This document shows positions 50,337 through 61,165 of a stretch of 64,000 nucleotides of DNA, piece by piece (the stretch's first letter is position 1; the number at the start of each line of letters is the position of its first letter). A model generated the notes under the pieces. It worked only from the letters and a program-made list of their open reading frames with translations. It ran no database searches and had not been told where the DNA came from. This DNA comes from Phlegmacium glaucopus (lineage: Eukaryota; Basidiomycota; Agaricomycetes; Agaricales; Cortinariaceae), in the NCBI GenBank assembly GCA_015039465.1, contig MU130625.1, forward strand, positions 214,655-278,654. The letters run 5' to 3'. The position numbers and the translations under genes were made by a program.

Positions 50337-50830
50337 TCTAGAGTTGCGTTCGCTCAAGAATCGGTGCCAAGGATTAGGGATGTCAAAAGAAAAGAGTCGC
50401 CATATGAAGAAATATATATATCCACTGGGTAAACCGAATAACTATGCGAGTAAGTAGATCACAAGAATCAAACACCCAAGAGAAACTCCTAGGAAATGTG
50501 GCATCGTCATGATATTCTGTCATGTCAGTGCAGGTTCAAGGTTAAGTAATTACAGGTAATTACTCTCCATGTGGTACAGGCAGCCTGCGCAGGAGCAAGT
50601 ATTCGAATGGCAGGATCAAGTCTTAGACCCGAATAGGCAGAATGACTATTTTTAGATTTTAGCATCAATGCTGCCAACACCGGTATATTTTCAATGTCCG
50701 GTGTGACAAGATTCAAGATTCTGTCACAGTCTTAAAACCTACATGAACCCGTGCCTTCGGCACAGATTCAGGGCTTGAGATCCCAAAACCATTGTTTTCC
50801 ATTGGAGACAATTTGGAGTTCTCATATACT
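50337..50830. other. lipase C upstream region
   Basis: It matches 26317-26751 upstream of the dead lipase A. No gene seen. Confidence 0.5.
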
Positions 50831-50839
50831 GTACTAAAC

Positions 50840-51567
50840 CAGGCTCCTACCCATCCACTGTCGCAAAATAGAAAAAGTGTTATCTTTGTATGATCGAAAT
50901 TCTGACTTATGTGATCATGTGATCTTAAACCTTAATTTTTTCTTATTTTGCGACAGCGGATGGCAAAAATCAAGGTGGTGGATTGCACATGTTTGTTCCT
51001 TGGTCACGCACAAGACGCAACACTGCTGATGCGCAAGCAGTTGTGCACCGATTATATATATAGAACTGTAGGTAAAATCTATGTTGCTTGCTAGTCACTT
51101 GTGTGAACTCTTGGTGAACTCCCTCAGTTTCTCATATCAGCTCAGATAGAGCATCAAGGATATCTGAGATGTGAGATAAGAGGGATGTGCAATGTCTTTC
51201 GTGGGCAGGGTCTCGACTGAGTCGACTTCATAGTGTTTGGAGGACAAGCTCATGCCATTGTTATTATCAAGAGCTTTCAGGACTTGTTTCAAAAGCTGGT
51301 GTTGCATTGTAATGTTAATTGATCTTTTCTTATGGATTCTACCTACAGTACTACATATATCATAAAAAAGTTGGGTGGCTTTGGCTACGCGACACATCTC
51401 GTGCTCGATCACAAACATGTGCAATCTGCTGCCTTGATTTTTGCCAGCCGCTGTCGTAAAATAAGAAAAAATTAAGGTTTAAGGTCACATGATCACATAA
51501 GTCAGAATTTCAATTATACAAAGATAACACTTTTTCTATTTTGCGACAGTGGATGGGTAGGAGCCTG
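50840..51567. mobile_element. non-autonomous Mutator-like element, 728 bp
   Basis: The ends are caggctcctacccatccact and its exact inverse. The inverted repeats extend about 125 bp, including a gtcgcaaaatagaaaaagtg block. Both flanks are gtactaaac (50831-50839 and 51568-51576), a perfect 9-bp target-site duplication. Inside, a minus frame of 95 codons (51424-51137) has no recognised domain. The CAGGCTCCTA terminus is shared with the element at 26752. Confidence 0.85.
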
Positions 51568-51576
51568 GTACTAAAC

Positions 51577-52310
51577 CAACTAACCCTTTGGTCACACATC
51601 AAAAAGTGCCCATCCAAAAAAGTTTCTTTTCCTATATATTTTGGCCAAATTTTTCAAATTCTTGAACAGTTGGTTGGTTCAGTCAGAAGCAGTGGTATTT
51701 CATTTGTTACACCCCTCATCATATTTACTTCACTTATATTTTACTGATGTCTTGTAGTTTTATTGGTCTGCCCACTGACTGTAACATGTTCCCATCTGCC
51801 CAACTTTCCATCCATATATCTGCCCATGTTCCCATCCAATTTTTATGTTCCAATCCTCCCACCTCCTTGTCTGTTCATGTTCCTTCCCATCTACACAACA
51901 TGTGCACTATATTTATGTAGTCCTTCTGTTGTATTTATAACCAAAAGTCATGGTGGGGGAAATTTTTAATCATCCATATATCCATCCACCCACCTGTTCC
52001 CAAATAGTTAGTTCTTACTTTTTACTCAAATGCACTCTGTTCATACTCTGTACAAAGATTGTGATCAAATGTATACATTGAACTGGCACATTGGCTGTTC
52101 TAAACCCTACCTCACTACACACACCTGATTTATATTTTTCTCAATTTCACCTATGATGGTTCATTTAATTTAATTTTTCTGATTTTTTTTTTTCAAAATT
52201 CACATAGTACAGTATTCCACAAACCTCCCTCATTTTACCATTCATCTGCTCAGCCTGTTTTTATTGTAACCATCCTCCAATTTAATTATTCTCACTTACA
52301 GATGACAGAC
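51577..52310. other. AT-rich intergenic DNA
   Basis: Low-complexity stretches of tccatccatat and ccatctgccc type. No gene or element that I can define. Confidence 0.5.
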
Positions 52311-52732
52311 AGAAAAGAACAAAAAGTGAAAATAACAGGCTCTGGTCAACACTCCTGTCCATCCACCCATCAGTCACTACATTTTTTAGTAAATACATGT
52401 TCAAAAAGTGAAATTAAAACACAGAAATATAACATTATAGTTGTTTCAGAAGAACTACTTAAAAGAACCCAAAAAAGCGAAATTTGAAGTCATGTCACGG
52501 TGATGTCACGACTTGTGACTTTCATGACCATGTGCTACCTTTGTCACGTATATACAGAGAGGAAGTGTGTGAACGGCTTAGTCAAACTTACGTAAGCTTA
52601 CGTAGCGTCCTCTGTTAATATATAAAGATCACAACTGCAACCAGACTGCAAAAGACTGCACAAGACTGATTACTGTCAGTCTAACACAGGTCCTAAAGGG
52701 GCATTTATATGAAGCAGTTAGAACCAGCTGCC

Positions 52733-53115
52733 CAAGGGGGCACCGGGATCAGAAAAAAATACCCAGGGTCAATTTTTTGTTAAGGACTTTCTGGCTGGAC
52801 TAACTAACTAACATAAGCAAGTTATGTCTATATATGGTAATTTTACATAATTATTTAAATATTACAATTATTTCTAAATTTAGATGTATATGATGGCACA
52901 TCAATTCAGCCATCACATTTCACAAAACCATTCCAACACATCCATACCACTGACAACATGATAGGAATTATATATTATAGTTATTTACAGTATATTAGGG
53001 CTCATATTTATTAAAATAATGATCAAATTCAGATGAAAAATCAGGGGTCCAAATTTATTTTTTCAGGCCTGCAGCTGGACCCCTGGTCCAGAATTCAGAT
53101 GCTGGTGCCCCCTTG
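52733..53115. mobile_element. hAT-type MITE, 383 bp
   Basis: The ends are caagggggcacc and ggtgcccccttg. The 8-bp sequence cagctgcc flanks both sides (52725-52732 and 53116-53123), the duplication length of hAT elements. The related locus at about 28129 lacks the insert. No coding capacity. A backward copy of this element and its flanks lies in 57527-58430. Confidence 0.85.
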
Positions 53116-53620
53116 CAGCTGCCCCAACAAAACTCAAATGGCAGCATCATCAGGGTTCAGGAACCCATTCAAGTTGACCTGCCCAAAGTGTGTGAAAATT
53201 GTCAGCATCTAAGGTCTTTAGTAGTAGTAGTAGTATAACTTCCATTAAAGTGGCAGAACAATAATAACATGATGCACTAATATGTGTCTGCCTTAAATGT
53301 TTGTCAGACAGTGGGTTTTTCCCCCTGGTACAAAAGAAAGCAGAAACAGAGAATGAAAGTGGAAATAATAAAGAATAGCATACAATAATACACATCCACC
53401 ATTGGACATGTCAAATGGCAAATTATTTTCACAAAATCAAAAAAAAAACCAAATATTAGTGAAAAAACAGCATATATTAATATATAATATATGCACCTGA
53501 CAATGTGGTCCAGGACCAGTTATAACTGGTCTTTGAATGGTCCTATATATTCTTCCAACTTGAAAGACAAAGGATCAGACTGCTTTTAAAATGGGCAGGA
53601 CAAAACATTCTCCTACAAAG

Positions 53621-54444
53621 TGTTATTGTTAGAGGACGTTAGACCCGGGAATCAAGTTGAATACTAAGGTGCTTATCTTCAATAAGCACCTTACACCTAT
53701 ATACTACAAGCGTTGATGCACATGTGAAGCTTGTAAGCTCCTCAGAGGTACAATAGTTCGTGGGGCTGGTGTGGTTGAAGCGGTCTAAGGTAGAGGTCTG
53801 TTTTTTTCATGTCACAGTCACAGTAACTAAGTATCTACTCAATTCCGAGTACAGAACAAAACCAAGCTCATCAGTGTGAGAGTAACTACATCTAAATACG
53901 GCTAGTACAGATAGAAGGCATATGGTGTGTCAAGATAACAAATATAGAAGTTGACGTGTGACCACAGTCAGGGACATCATCGGCGGAGGGCATAACTACT
54001 ACTACAATAAGGAGGCATACGCAAGGTGTAGGATGGTGTGATGCGGTATGGATATGATCGTAGATATAAGTGAAAGTAAATGTACTAAGCATACTAGAGG
54101 CAGACACAATGAGTGTCCCCTAGTACATGTTCTATATATATCCTACTTTTCCCCCTTTGCCCAAGTACTATATTTTCTTCCCTTGCTTTATCATCGTTAT
54201 GACTCATTACGGCAGTGCCGATGCAGCCTCTAATGACTCACCATTCACATATATAAAGAGCCATACCCACAGTAGTATTTTCCTAGTTTAGACCTACTAT
54301 TATGGTCTTAATCTACTGCTTGCTCAGAACTTGCCCTCTAGTCTAAATCAAGGGAACACTATTGCTTGGATACTAAGGCTTCTAGTTACCTGGACTATTT
54401 TTCTCAGCACCAAACATGAGTGCAGGCTTGTAGTTGCTGTAACG
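53621..54444. mobile_element. solo LTR, 824 bp, with empty site
   Basis: caaag flanks both ends (53616-53620 and 54445-54449). The duplicate locus at 28632 reads cctacaaagactggtt with a single caaag and no insert. The LTR starts tgttattgttag and ends ctgtaacg. An internal tatataaa at about 54249 looks like its promoter. No internal retrotransposon sequence is left, so recombination between two LTRs is likely. Confidence 0.8.
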
Positions 54445-54449
54445 CAAAG

Positions 54450-54752
54450 ACTGGTTACAGTCCAATTCAGTTTCTGATCTTTTGCAATCCCTGTAGACCA
54501 GACCTTCAAGCACTACTCAATATCCACATCAAAAATTTCATACTATCAGTGATGCTTTAATAACATGAAAGATATGGCTGTGCATGGCAAGGCTTGGATA
54601 GCCTGGAAATTAGGCATGTCATCAGCTTATGCAATCATAATGCTTTCATACTTTATTTCACTAACAACTACATAGATATTTGTCTTACAGCCTTTATCTT
54701 CCTAATTCATCCCTTTTCAGTCCTTTGCACAATACATTGTTGTGGAAAGAAA
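54450..54752. other. 3' flank of the WD40 fragment
   Basis: It matches 28636-28934. No gene. Confidence 0.5.
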
Positions 54753-55900
54753 TCATACCCATAAGCTTAAGAAGTTAACATTGAAACTATATTTAAAAGA
54801 AAACATTGAGCAAGGAAAATTGTAAAATAGATTGTAAGGGGTCATACATACTTCTAGAAGCAAAATTTCCCCTGTTCCATATCCCAGGCATATTTTAGAC
54901 AAGTGATAGCTGACAGATGTTGGATTACAGAAAGGTGATGGAATCCAAAGTTTATAGTTCATGGTGGTGTGGAATACCATGCCTTGATGTATATCAAGGA
55001 ATGATAACTGTAATGAGGGATAAAGCTGGCCATAAGCATCATGGTGGATATAAATACCATCAGGTATTGATGATAAACTGGGTAATTGACTGTTATCATA
55101 TATGGATGGAACAGATATATGTCCTTTCAGCTGTGCCTCACACTCCCCTGTGGCTGCATTCCAGATGTGTGCAATTCTATTATAAGATGCAGACACAATA
55201 TGCATACCATCAGGAGAGAAGACAGCAGAGTAGACAAAATATGAGTGTCCTTTCAGCTCTGCCTCACACTCTCCTGTGGCTGTATTCCAGATCCTTGCAG
55301 TCTTATCAAAAGATGCAGACACAATATGCATACCATCAGAAGAGAAGACAGCAGAGTAGACAGAGTTTGAATGTCCTTTTAGCTCTGCCTCACACTCTCC
55401 TGTGGCTGTATTCCAGATCCTTGCAGTGTTATCATCAGATGCAGAGACAATATGCATACCATCAGGAGAGAAGACAGCAGAGTTGACCCTATATGAATGT
55501 CCTTTCAACTCTGCCTCACACTCTCCTGTGGCTCTATTCCAGATCCTTGCAGTGTGATCATAAGATGCAGACACAATATGCATACCATCAGGAGAGAAGA
55601 CAGCAGAGTTGACACTTTTTGAATGTCCTTTCAGCTCTGCCTCACACTCTCCTGTGGCTGTATTCCAGATCCTTGCAGTGTCATCATCAGATGCAGACAC
55701 AATATACATACCATCAGGAGAGAAGACAGCAGAGTTGACCTGATATGAATGTCCTTTCAGCTCTGCCTCACACTGTCCTGCGGCTGTATTCCAGATCCTT
55801 GCAGTGTTATCATCAGATGCAGATACAATATGCATACCATCAGGAGAGAAGACAGCAGAGTTGACAAAATTTGAATGTCCTTTCAGCTCTGCCTCACACT
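54753..55900 (-). pseudogene. 5'-truncated WD40 gene (NLR paralogue)
   Basis: Six full 42-residue WD40 units and a partial one are followed by the same C-terminal half-blade as the NLR at 28935 (SIPDGIYIHHDAYG...SYHLSKICLGYGTGEILLLE). The open frame is clean, but the coding match stops dead at 55900 inside the GECEAEL part of a unit. No start, NACHT domain or linker is attached. Confidence 0.85.
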
Positions 55901-58430
55901 ACACGGCCCAGTCGATATTACACGGCCTACTCTGTAGTAGACGGCCCATCTGTTACACGGCCAAGTCTGACGGCCAAGTATGACAGGGCCAGCTCTGTAA
56001 GAGCGCTCCATGGCCGTCACGACTAATAAGGAAAGTTACGGCCCGACAGAACTCACGAATTATAGTCAGACGTAGTGACCGGTATCGGTCCAGTACTCAT
56101 AATGGTAGACTATAGACATGAAGGTATAAATGACATGTAAGGGTCGAATATGGTCGTCATCATGGTGGTCAGACCTGACGGGCAAATAGTCGGGACCAGT
56201 ATCGGCCAAGTATATACATTACGGCCGAGTAGGTATCTCAACGGCCGAGTAGGTGTCTCACGGGCCGGACAACTATATGGCCGTAACGGTACAGTACGGG
56301 ACGTGAGGACTAGTACGTCACGGCCAAGTATGGAAAACTGTGGATGACGGAGAGAGAGATAGGGTCGTCATGTACAGGGACAAGTAGGGTCATGGTCGAC
56401 CAACTAGACTCGTAGTGGGCCAGTATCTACCGGTTGATAGTGGTCATGTTGTTTGAGGACGGCCGAGTATGTGGGATGGTTTTGTCTAGCCAACTGTCGT
56501 GGGCCGGTACGACTATCTGGACGGACCGTAACAGATCACGGCATCCATAAGACACTTAGGCATAGAAAGCTGTGTCACACATCTAGGTTTATATCTTATG
56601 GCATAAGGGTCTAAGTGCCCCGGGGTACTTAGGCATAGAAAGTTGTGTCACACAGGCAAGGCCCTTAGCATAGTAAGTTATGTGACATCACAGGGATGGA
56701 CGGACTACCATACGTATAACACAGACGTAGAATACTAGTGTGACGTTCCTAGACCTTATGTCGGTGTCCTCTCACACTCCGTCTCGAGTTTCCTGTAAGT
56801 TTAACCCAGTTGAGACGACAGAAGAGAGGACTACCATACGTATAACACAGACGTAGACTACTAGTGTGACGTTCCTAGACCTTATGTCGGTGTCCTCTCA
56901 CACTCCGTCTCGACTTTCCTGTAAGTTTAACACAGTTGAGACGACAGAAGAGAGGACTACCATACGTATAACACAGACGTAGAATACTATTTTGACGTTC
57001 CTAGACCTTATGTCGGTGTCCTCTCACCAAAAAAAAAAAAAAAAAAAAAAAAATCAATGCATTTGGTCAAAGACTTCACAAGGTAACCGACCTTCAACGT
57101 TTTTACCGTAAAACCGTCCATAGACCCATCTTTAACGAGTAAACATTCCAGGACTCACACGTTATTTTATTTTATTGACGACTCTTTATAAATTTTATGT
57201 ATCATCTCTTAAAATGTAGTAGTTTTGTACAACGTCTTTACTTATTAACTTCATAATATAACGAATTTTCAAAGTCAGGTGGTCTATTTCTTTCGTTTCG
57301 GTGGGGGTTTTGTCAATTGGTGTATTAATGGTAAAAATAGTATTTTTAAGTAAGTGATATATAAGGATACTACGATATTATGTAAATAGTATGTTTTTTT
57401 TAGTAGGTCCTACTACGTCTTGAGTCACTCGTTCGATACAAAGTTCACAAAGTGTGAAACAGTGTGTAAACCGTTACACTGCACTGTATTGCGACGGTTT
57501 AGACATTATCTGTAACGGGTGGTGGTGAATCTACGACTGTTAAAAGTGTGTGAAACCCGTCCAGTTGAACTTACCCAAGGACTTGGGACTACTACGACGG
57601 TAAACTCAAAACAACCCCGTCGACGTTCCCCCGTGGCCGTAGACTTAAGACCTGGTCCCCAGGTCGACGTCCGGACTTTTTTATTTAAACCTGGGGACTA
57701 AAAAGTAGACTTAAACTAGTAATAAAATTATTTATACTCGAGATTGTATGACATTTATTGATATTATGTATTAAGGATGATACAACAGTCACCATACCTA
57801 CACAACCTTACCAAAACGCTTTACACTACCGACTTGACTACACGGTAGTATATGTAGATTTAAATCTTTATTAACATTATAAATTTATTAATACATTTTA
57901 ATGGTATATATCTGTATTGAACGAATACAATCAATCAATCAGGTCGGTCTTTCAGGAATTGTTTTTTAACTGGGACCCATAAAAAAAGACTAGGGCCACG
58001 GGGGAACCCGTCGACCAAGATTGACGAAGTATATTTACGGGGAAATCCTGGACACAATCTGACTGTCATTAGTCAGAACACGTCAGAAAACGTCAGACCA
58101 ACGTCAACACTAGAAATATATAATTGTCTCCTGCGATGCATTCGAATGCATTTAAACTGATTCGGTAAGTGTGTGAAAGGAGAGACATATATGCACTGTT
58201 TCCATCGTGTACCAGTACTTTCAGTGTTCAGCACTGTAGTGGCACTGTACTGAAGTTTAAAGCGAAAAAACCCAAGAAAATTCATCAAGAAGACTTTGTT
58301 GATATTACAATATAAAGACACAAAATTAAAGTGAAAAACTTGTACATAAATGATTTTTTACATCACTGACTACCCACCTACCTGTCCTCACAACTGGTCT
58401 CGGACAATAAAAGTGAAAAACAAGAAAAGA
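55901..58430. other. 2.5-kb block that is the backward (uncomplemented) image of local sequence
   Basis: Read right to left without complementing, this block matches neighbouring DNA. Positions 57527-58430 are the letter-by-letter reversal of 52311-53213, including the hAT element and both copies of its target duplication. For example aagtgaaaaacaagaaaaga at 58411-58430 mirrors agaaaagaacaaaaagtgaa at 52311-52330. Positions 56704-57026 are reversed WD40 repeats: ccatacgtataacacagacg occurs at 56708, 56834 and 56960, exactly 126 bp apart, and mirrors gcagacacaatatgcatacc at 55567. Positions 57054-57500 mirror the satellite seen at 58431-59087. Reverse complementation gives no match. No frame encodes WD40 protein here. 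Confidence 0.9.
57029..57053. repeat. A25 homopolymer inside the mirrored block
   Basis: A run of 25 A joins reversed WD40 repeats to reversed satellite sequence. It may mark a retroposed end or a gap filled during assembly. Confidence 0.8.
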
Positions 58431-59087
58431 TGTCTTGGTGATGTGAAATGTTCTAATATATATTTTAAATATTTCTCAGCAATTATATTATTTTATTTCA
58501 CACCCAGACCCTTATAAATGATCAGTTTCCACCCAAATTCCTGCTAAAATGCAGTGTTGGCAACTTCTAGCCTATAGAACACATCTAAAACTGGTTTCTG
58601 TAGCTCATATTACAAATAGTATAATGTGCATTATTAACATCTCTCAGGAGTTAGAATTTTTTATTTCACACTCAAGCCCTTAAAAAATAAGTGAACTACT
58701 GCCTGTTCCAATCCAAATTTGAAACTTCCAGCCTATAGAACTGTTCATAAGCTGGTCTTTGTAGCTCTTCCTGTGACCAAAGATTATCTATGGTGTATCA
58801 AAAATATTTCTCAAGAATTTTATTATTTTATTTCACACTTATAATCCTACAATTAAGCAAACCCCACCCACATCCCTGCTAAATTGCAATTTTTGAGACA
58901 TCCAGCCTATAAAACTCTTCAGAAACTGGGTTCTGCAACCTATCATAGTGACAAAAAATGCTCTACCATATATTCTCAGTATTTCTCAGGAGTTATATTT
59001 TTTAATTCTGCTCCCAACCCCCCACAACTAAGTGATCTTCAGCCAATTTCATCCAATGTGTGATGTTTGAGACTTCCAACCTATAGA
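58431..59087. repeat. four degenerate tandem copies, period about 175 bp
   Basis: Each copy carries tatttctcaggagtta-like, ttttatttcacac-like and cagcctatagaac-like blocks in the same order. The last copy is cut by the LTR at 59088. A further copy lies backwards in 57054-57500. Confidence 0.7.
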
Positions 59088-59500
59088 TGTTAGGGGACAC
59101 CCGACTTTAACCCAAACCTCAACTCTAGAATCATACACCCCACCTTTCCGACGACCTCCGACCTTCCATCCAACTCCGCTTCCGTCACCGGTTGACTCCG
59201 GAATCCCGTAGTTCCGCTCCGACTCCAGTCCTCCGATTCACTCCGTCTTTTATTTCTATTTTTCATATCGCACCACTTCTTATTTAATTAATTAATTATT
59301 ATTGTATCATTCCTTTATTTATTTTATATCTCCGTTATGTCCATATTAGTACTTAAACACCCCCAGCCTAGCAGGGATCCCCATCCTTTCCTCTTTGGAT
59401 CCCCTGCTAGGTAAGTCACTTGTAGATATCTTTTCTGAAATATTATTAACTTTGGATCCCCTGCTAGCTTGACTAAGTCAGTGTCGCAGTTGCCCTAACA
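59088..59500. mobile_element. LTR, 413 bp, inserted in the satellite
   Basis: It starts tgttaggg and ends ccctaaca, a perfect 8-bp inverted end of LTR type, and interrupts the last satellite copy. The flanks (ataga, ccaca) do not match, so it is probably one end of a larger or rearranged element. An internal ggatcccctgctag motif occurs twice. No partner LTR is seen in the window. Confidence 0.6.
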
Positions 59501-60369
59501 CCACAATGCAGCCGGATTGCTGCCTGGGTTTTGTGTGATCACTCAGAATTGCAGTGCTTGGTTCACCACCTGAATTAGCCAGGCTGGAAACCTTCCAGTC
59601 AGACACAACCAAATGACATATTTTAGGCCAACCTGAATTAAGAACTAAATCTGTAGGCTGAAAATATCATGGGGCCTGAACTGAATGGTTAGCCAGCCTG
59701 AAACTATTCTGGGCAATCAGGTCAGACCCGAACCAAGTCAGAACCAAATGAAAATATTGTAGGCTGGTGAATGGCTAGTTACCAGTGAACTACAGAGAGA
59801 CCTACAAATCTTTTCAACCAGCAGTCAAGCATTCTTGACTGCCGGTCAACATTTGTCAATGATAATTAATGAATACTGGCCTTTTAAGTGACCGTTTGTG
59901 ATGAATTTTGATCTTCACTTGTTCCAGGAGCTCCAGATCTCTGACCTCCCATTTGGGCTGGTTTCTGTCGATGGGAAGCTTTGAGGTTCAATTTACCTGA
60001 CCCTGGTCAGCAATGGTACTTTGTTCACTGCCCGATCTATTCCAGGCCTCAATCAGCTTGTTGATTGAAGAAAGTTTAATACAGATCCACAAAGTATTTA
60101 CTGGTCCCAGCTGATCAACCACCCTTGAATGTTACTCTGAGTGCTCTCAAGGGTATAACCTGTAACAAACACCTGGTCTTCAATAAATTCAATACAGTCC
60201 AGATGATCCTCCGCAGCTTTGAGGGCAGCAGCATATTCAACACTGTATGGAATGCTGGAAGCATTGGGAGGCTGGATCTCCTCATGGGCGTTTTGTAGTT
60301 CCGGAAAGGTTGGCTACAGAGCAACCAAATCAACCCAGAAAGTCTGGTGAAGCTGTGGCTATCACCCAA
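59501..60369. other. unassigned DNA right of the LTR
   Basis: No reverse transcriptase, protease or integrase motif. Short repeated phrases such as gaatggctag-ttaccag occur. It may be decayed element interior. Confidence 0.35.
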
Positions 60370-60795
60370 TCAGCAGAAGTTTTGTCCCTGCTTCTGCTTT
60401 TCTGCATGTGACCCAGTTGGCCCTTTCTGTGGAGATGGCTGGGGTGGCACTCCTTTCTTTTGCCTCTTGCAAGGAGGTCTTCCATCAGTGGGAGATCTCC
60501 ATACACCCTTTTTCTTTGATTTGGATGCTTTCAGGAGAGCTTTGATTGCTGATTGAGGGGAGGGTGGAACTGTTGGGAATGCTGGCATTGAAATATTGTC
60601 ATGGTCCTGATAGTCGGGGACTCCAAATGGGTTAGGGTCTGGCATTGGAAAGGAGGGAGAGGTTGAATTGGGGTCTGAGGCCAGCCCAGGGAAATTGGGG
60701 AGGGCCGCGTCATTGTCCAAATTGAGTTCCCAGAACATAGGACAGGTAGAGCTGGCAGAAGCAAGGATGGTAGATGATTCAGGGAAGGGTGGCAT
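60370..60795 (-). CDS. Pro-rich open frame with basic C-terminus
   Basis: Starting at ATG 60795, 141 residues: MPPFPESSTILASASS, then DNDAALPNFPGLASDPN, a Pro/Ser/Asp middle and a basic end (KASKSKKKGVWRS...RPPCKRQKKG) that looks like a nuclear localisation signal. The same frame upstream of the ATG repeats PPFPNSP and PPFPES motifs back to a stop near 60950, so the true gene may start further up. Family not recognised. The setting among transposon ends suggests an element-borne or captured gene. Confidence 0.35.
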   Translation of the reverse strand: MPPFPESSTILASASSTCPMFWELNLDNDAALPNFPGLASDPNSTSPSFPMPDPNPFGVPDYQDHDNISMPAFPTVPPSPQSAIKALLKASKSKKKGVWRSPTDGRPPCKRQKKGVPPQPSPQKGPTGSHAEKQKQGQNFC

Positions 60796-61165
60796 AGAGA
60801 CTGAATTACGAATGGGAGAGATTGGAGGTGAATTAGGAAATGGGGGGACCTCAGCCGAATCAGCTGATTCGGGCAGAGGACCGACAAGAGGTGAATTGGG
60901 AAATGGGGGGACATTTGCTGATTCGGGGAATGGAGGCAGGCAAAATCAGGGGGGAATCCGGGAATGCCGGCATCCTTTCAGGGTCATCATGGCTTGCAAA
61001 TGTGACCATTTTTGGGGGATTGTTGGTTGTTTGGGGTCGGGAAGTATCTGTGAATGGACTGTCAGAGTTGGCCCAATTTTGGGAAGAAGGGAAAGAAAAT
61101 AGTAAAACTTACATCTCATGTGTGGTGCCATGGTGTAGTTGAGGATTGACTGGAATATGGAGGTC

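Noticed and set aside
55901..58430. Ordinary inverted repeat or palindrome as explanation of the odd block
   Set aside because: The reverse complement of the WD40 marker gcagacacaatatgcatacc does not occur in the block; only the plain reversal does, three times at 126-bp spacing.
60668..61102. Plus-strand Gly/Glu-rich frame of 144 codons
   Set aside because: It is antisense to a Pro-rich minus frame with a more natural composition; neither is certain, so only the minus frame is listed.
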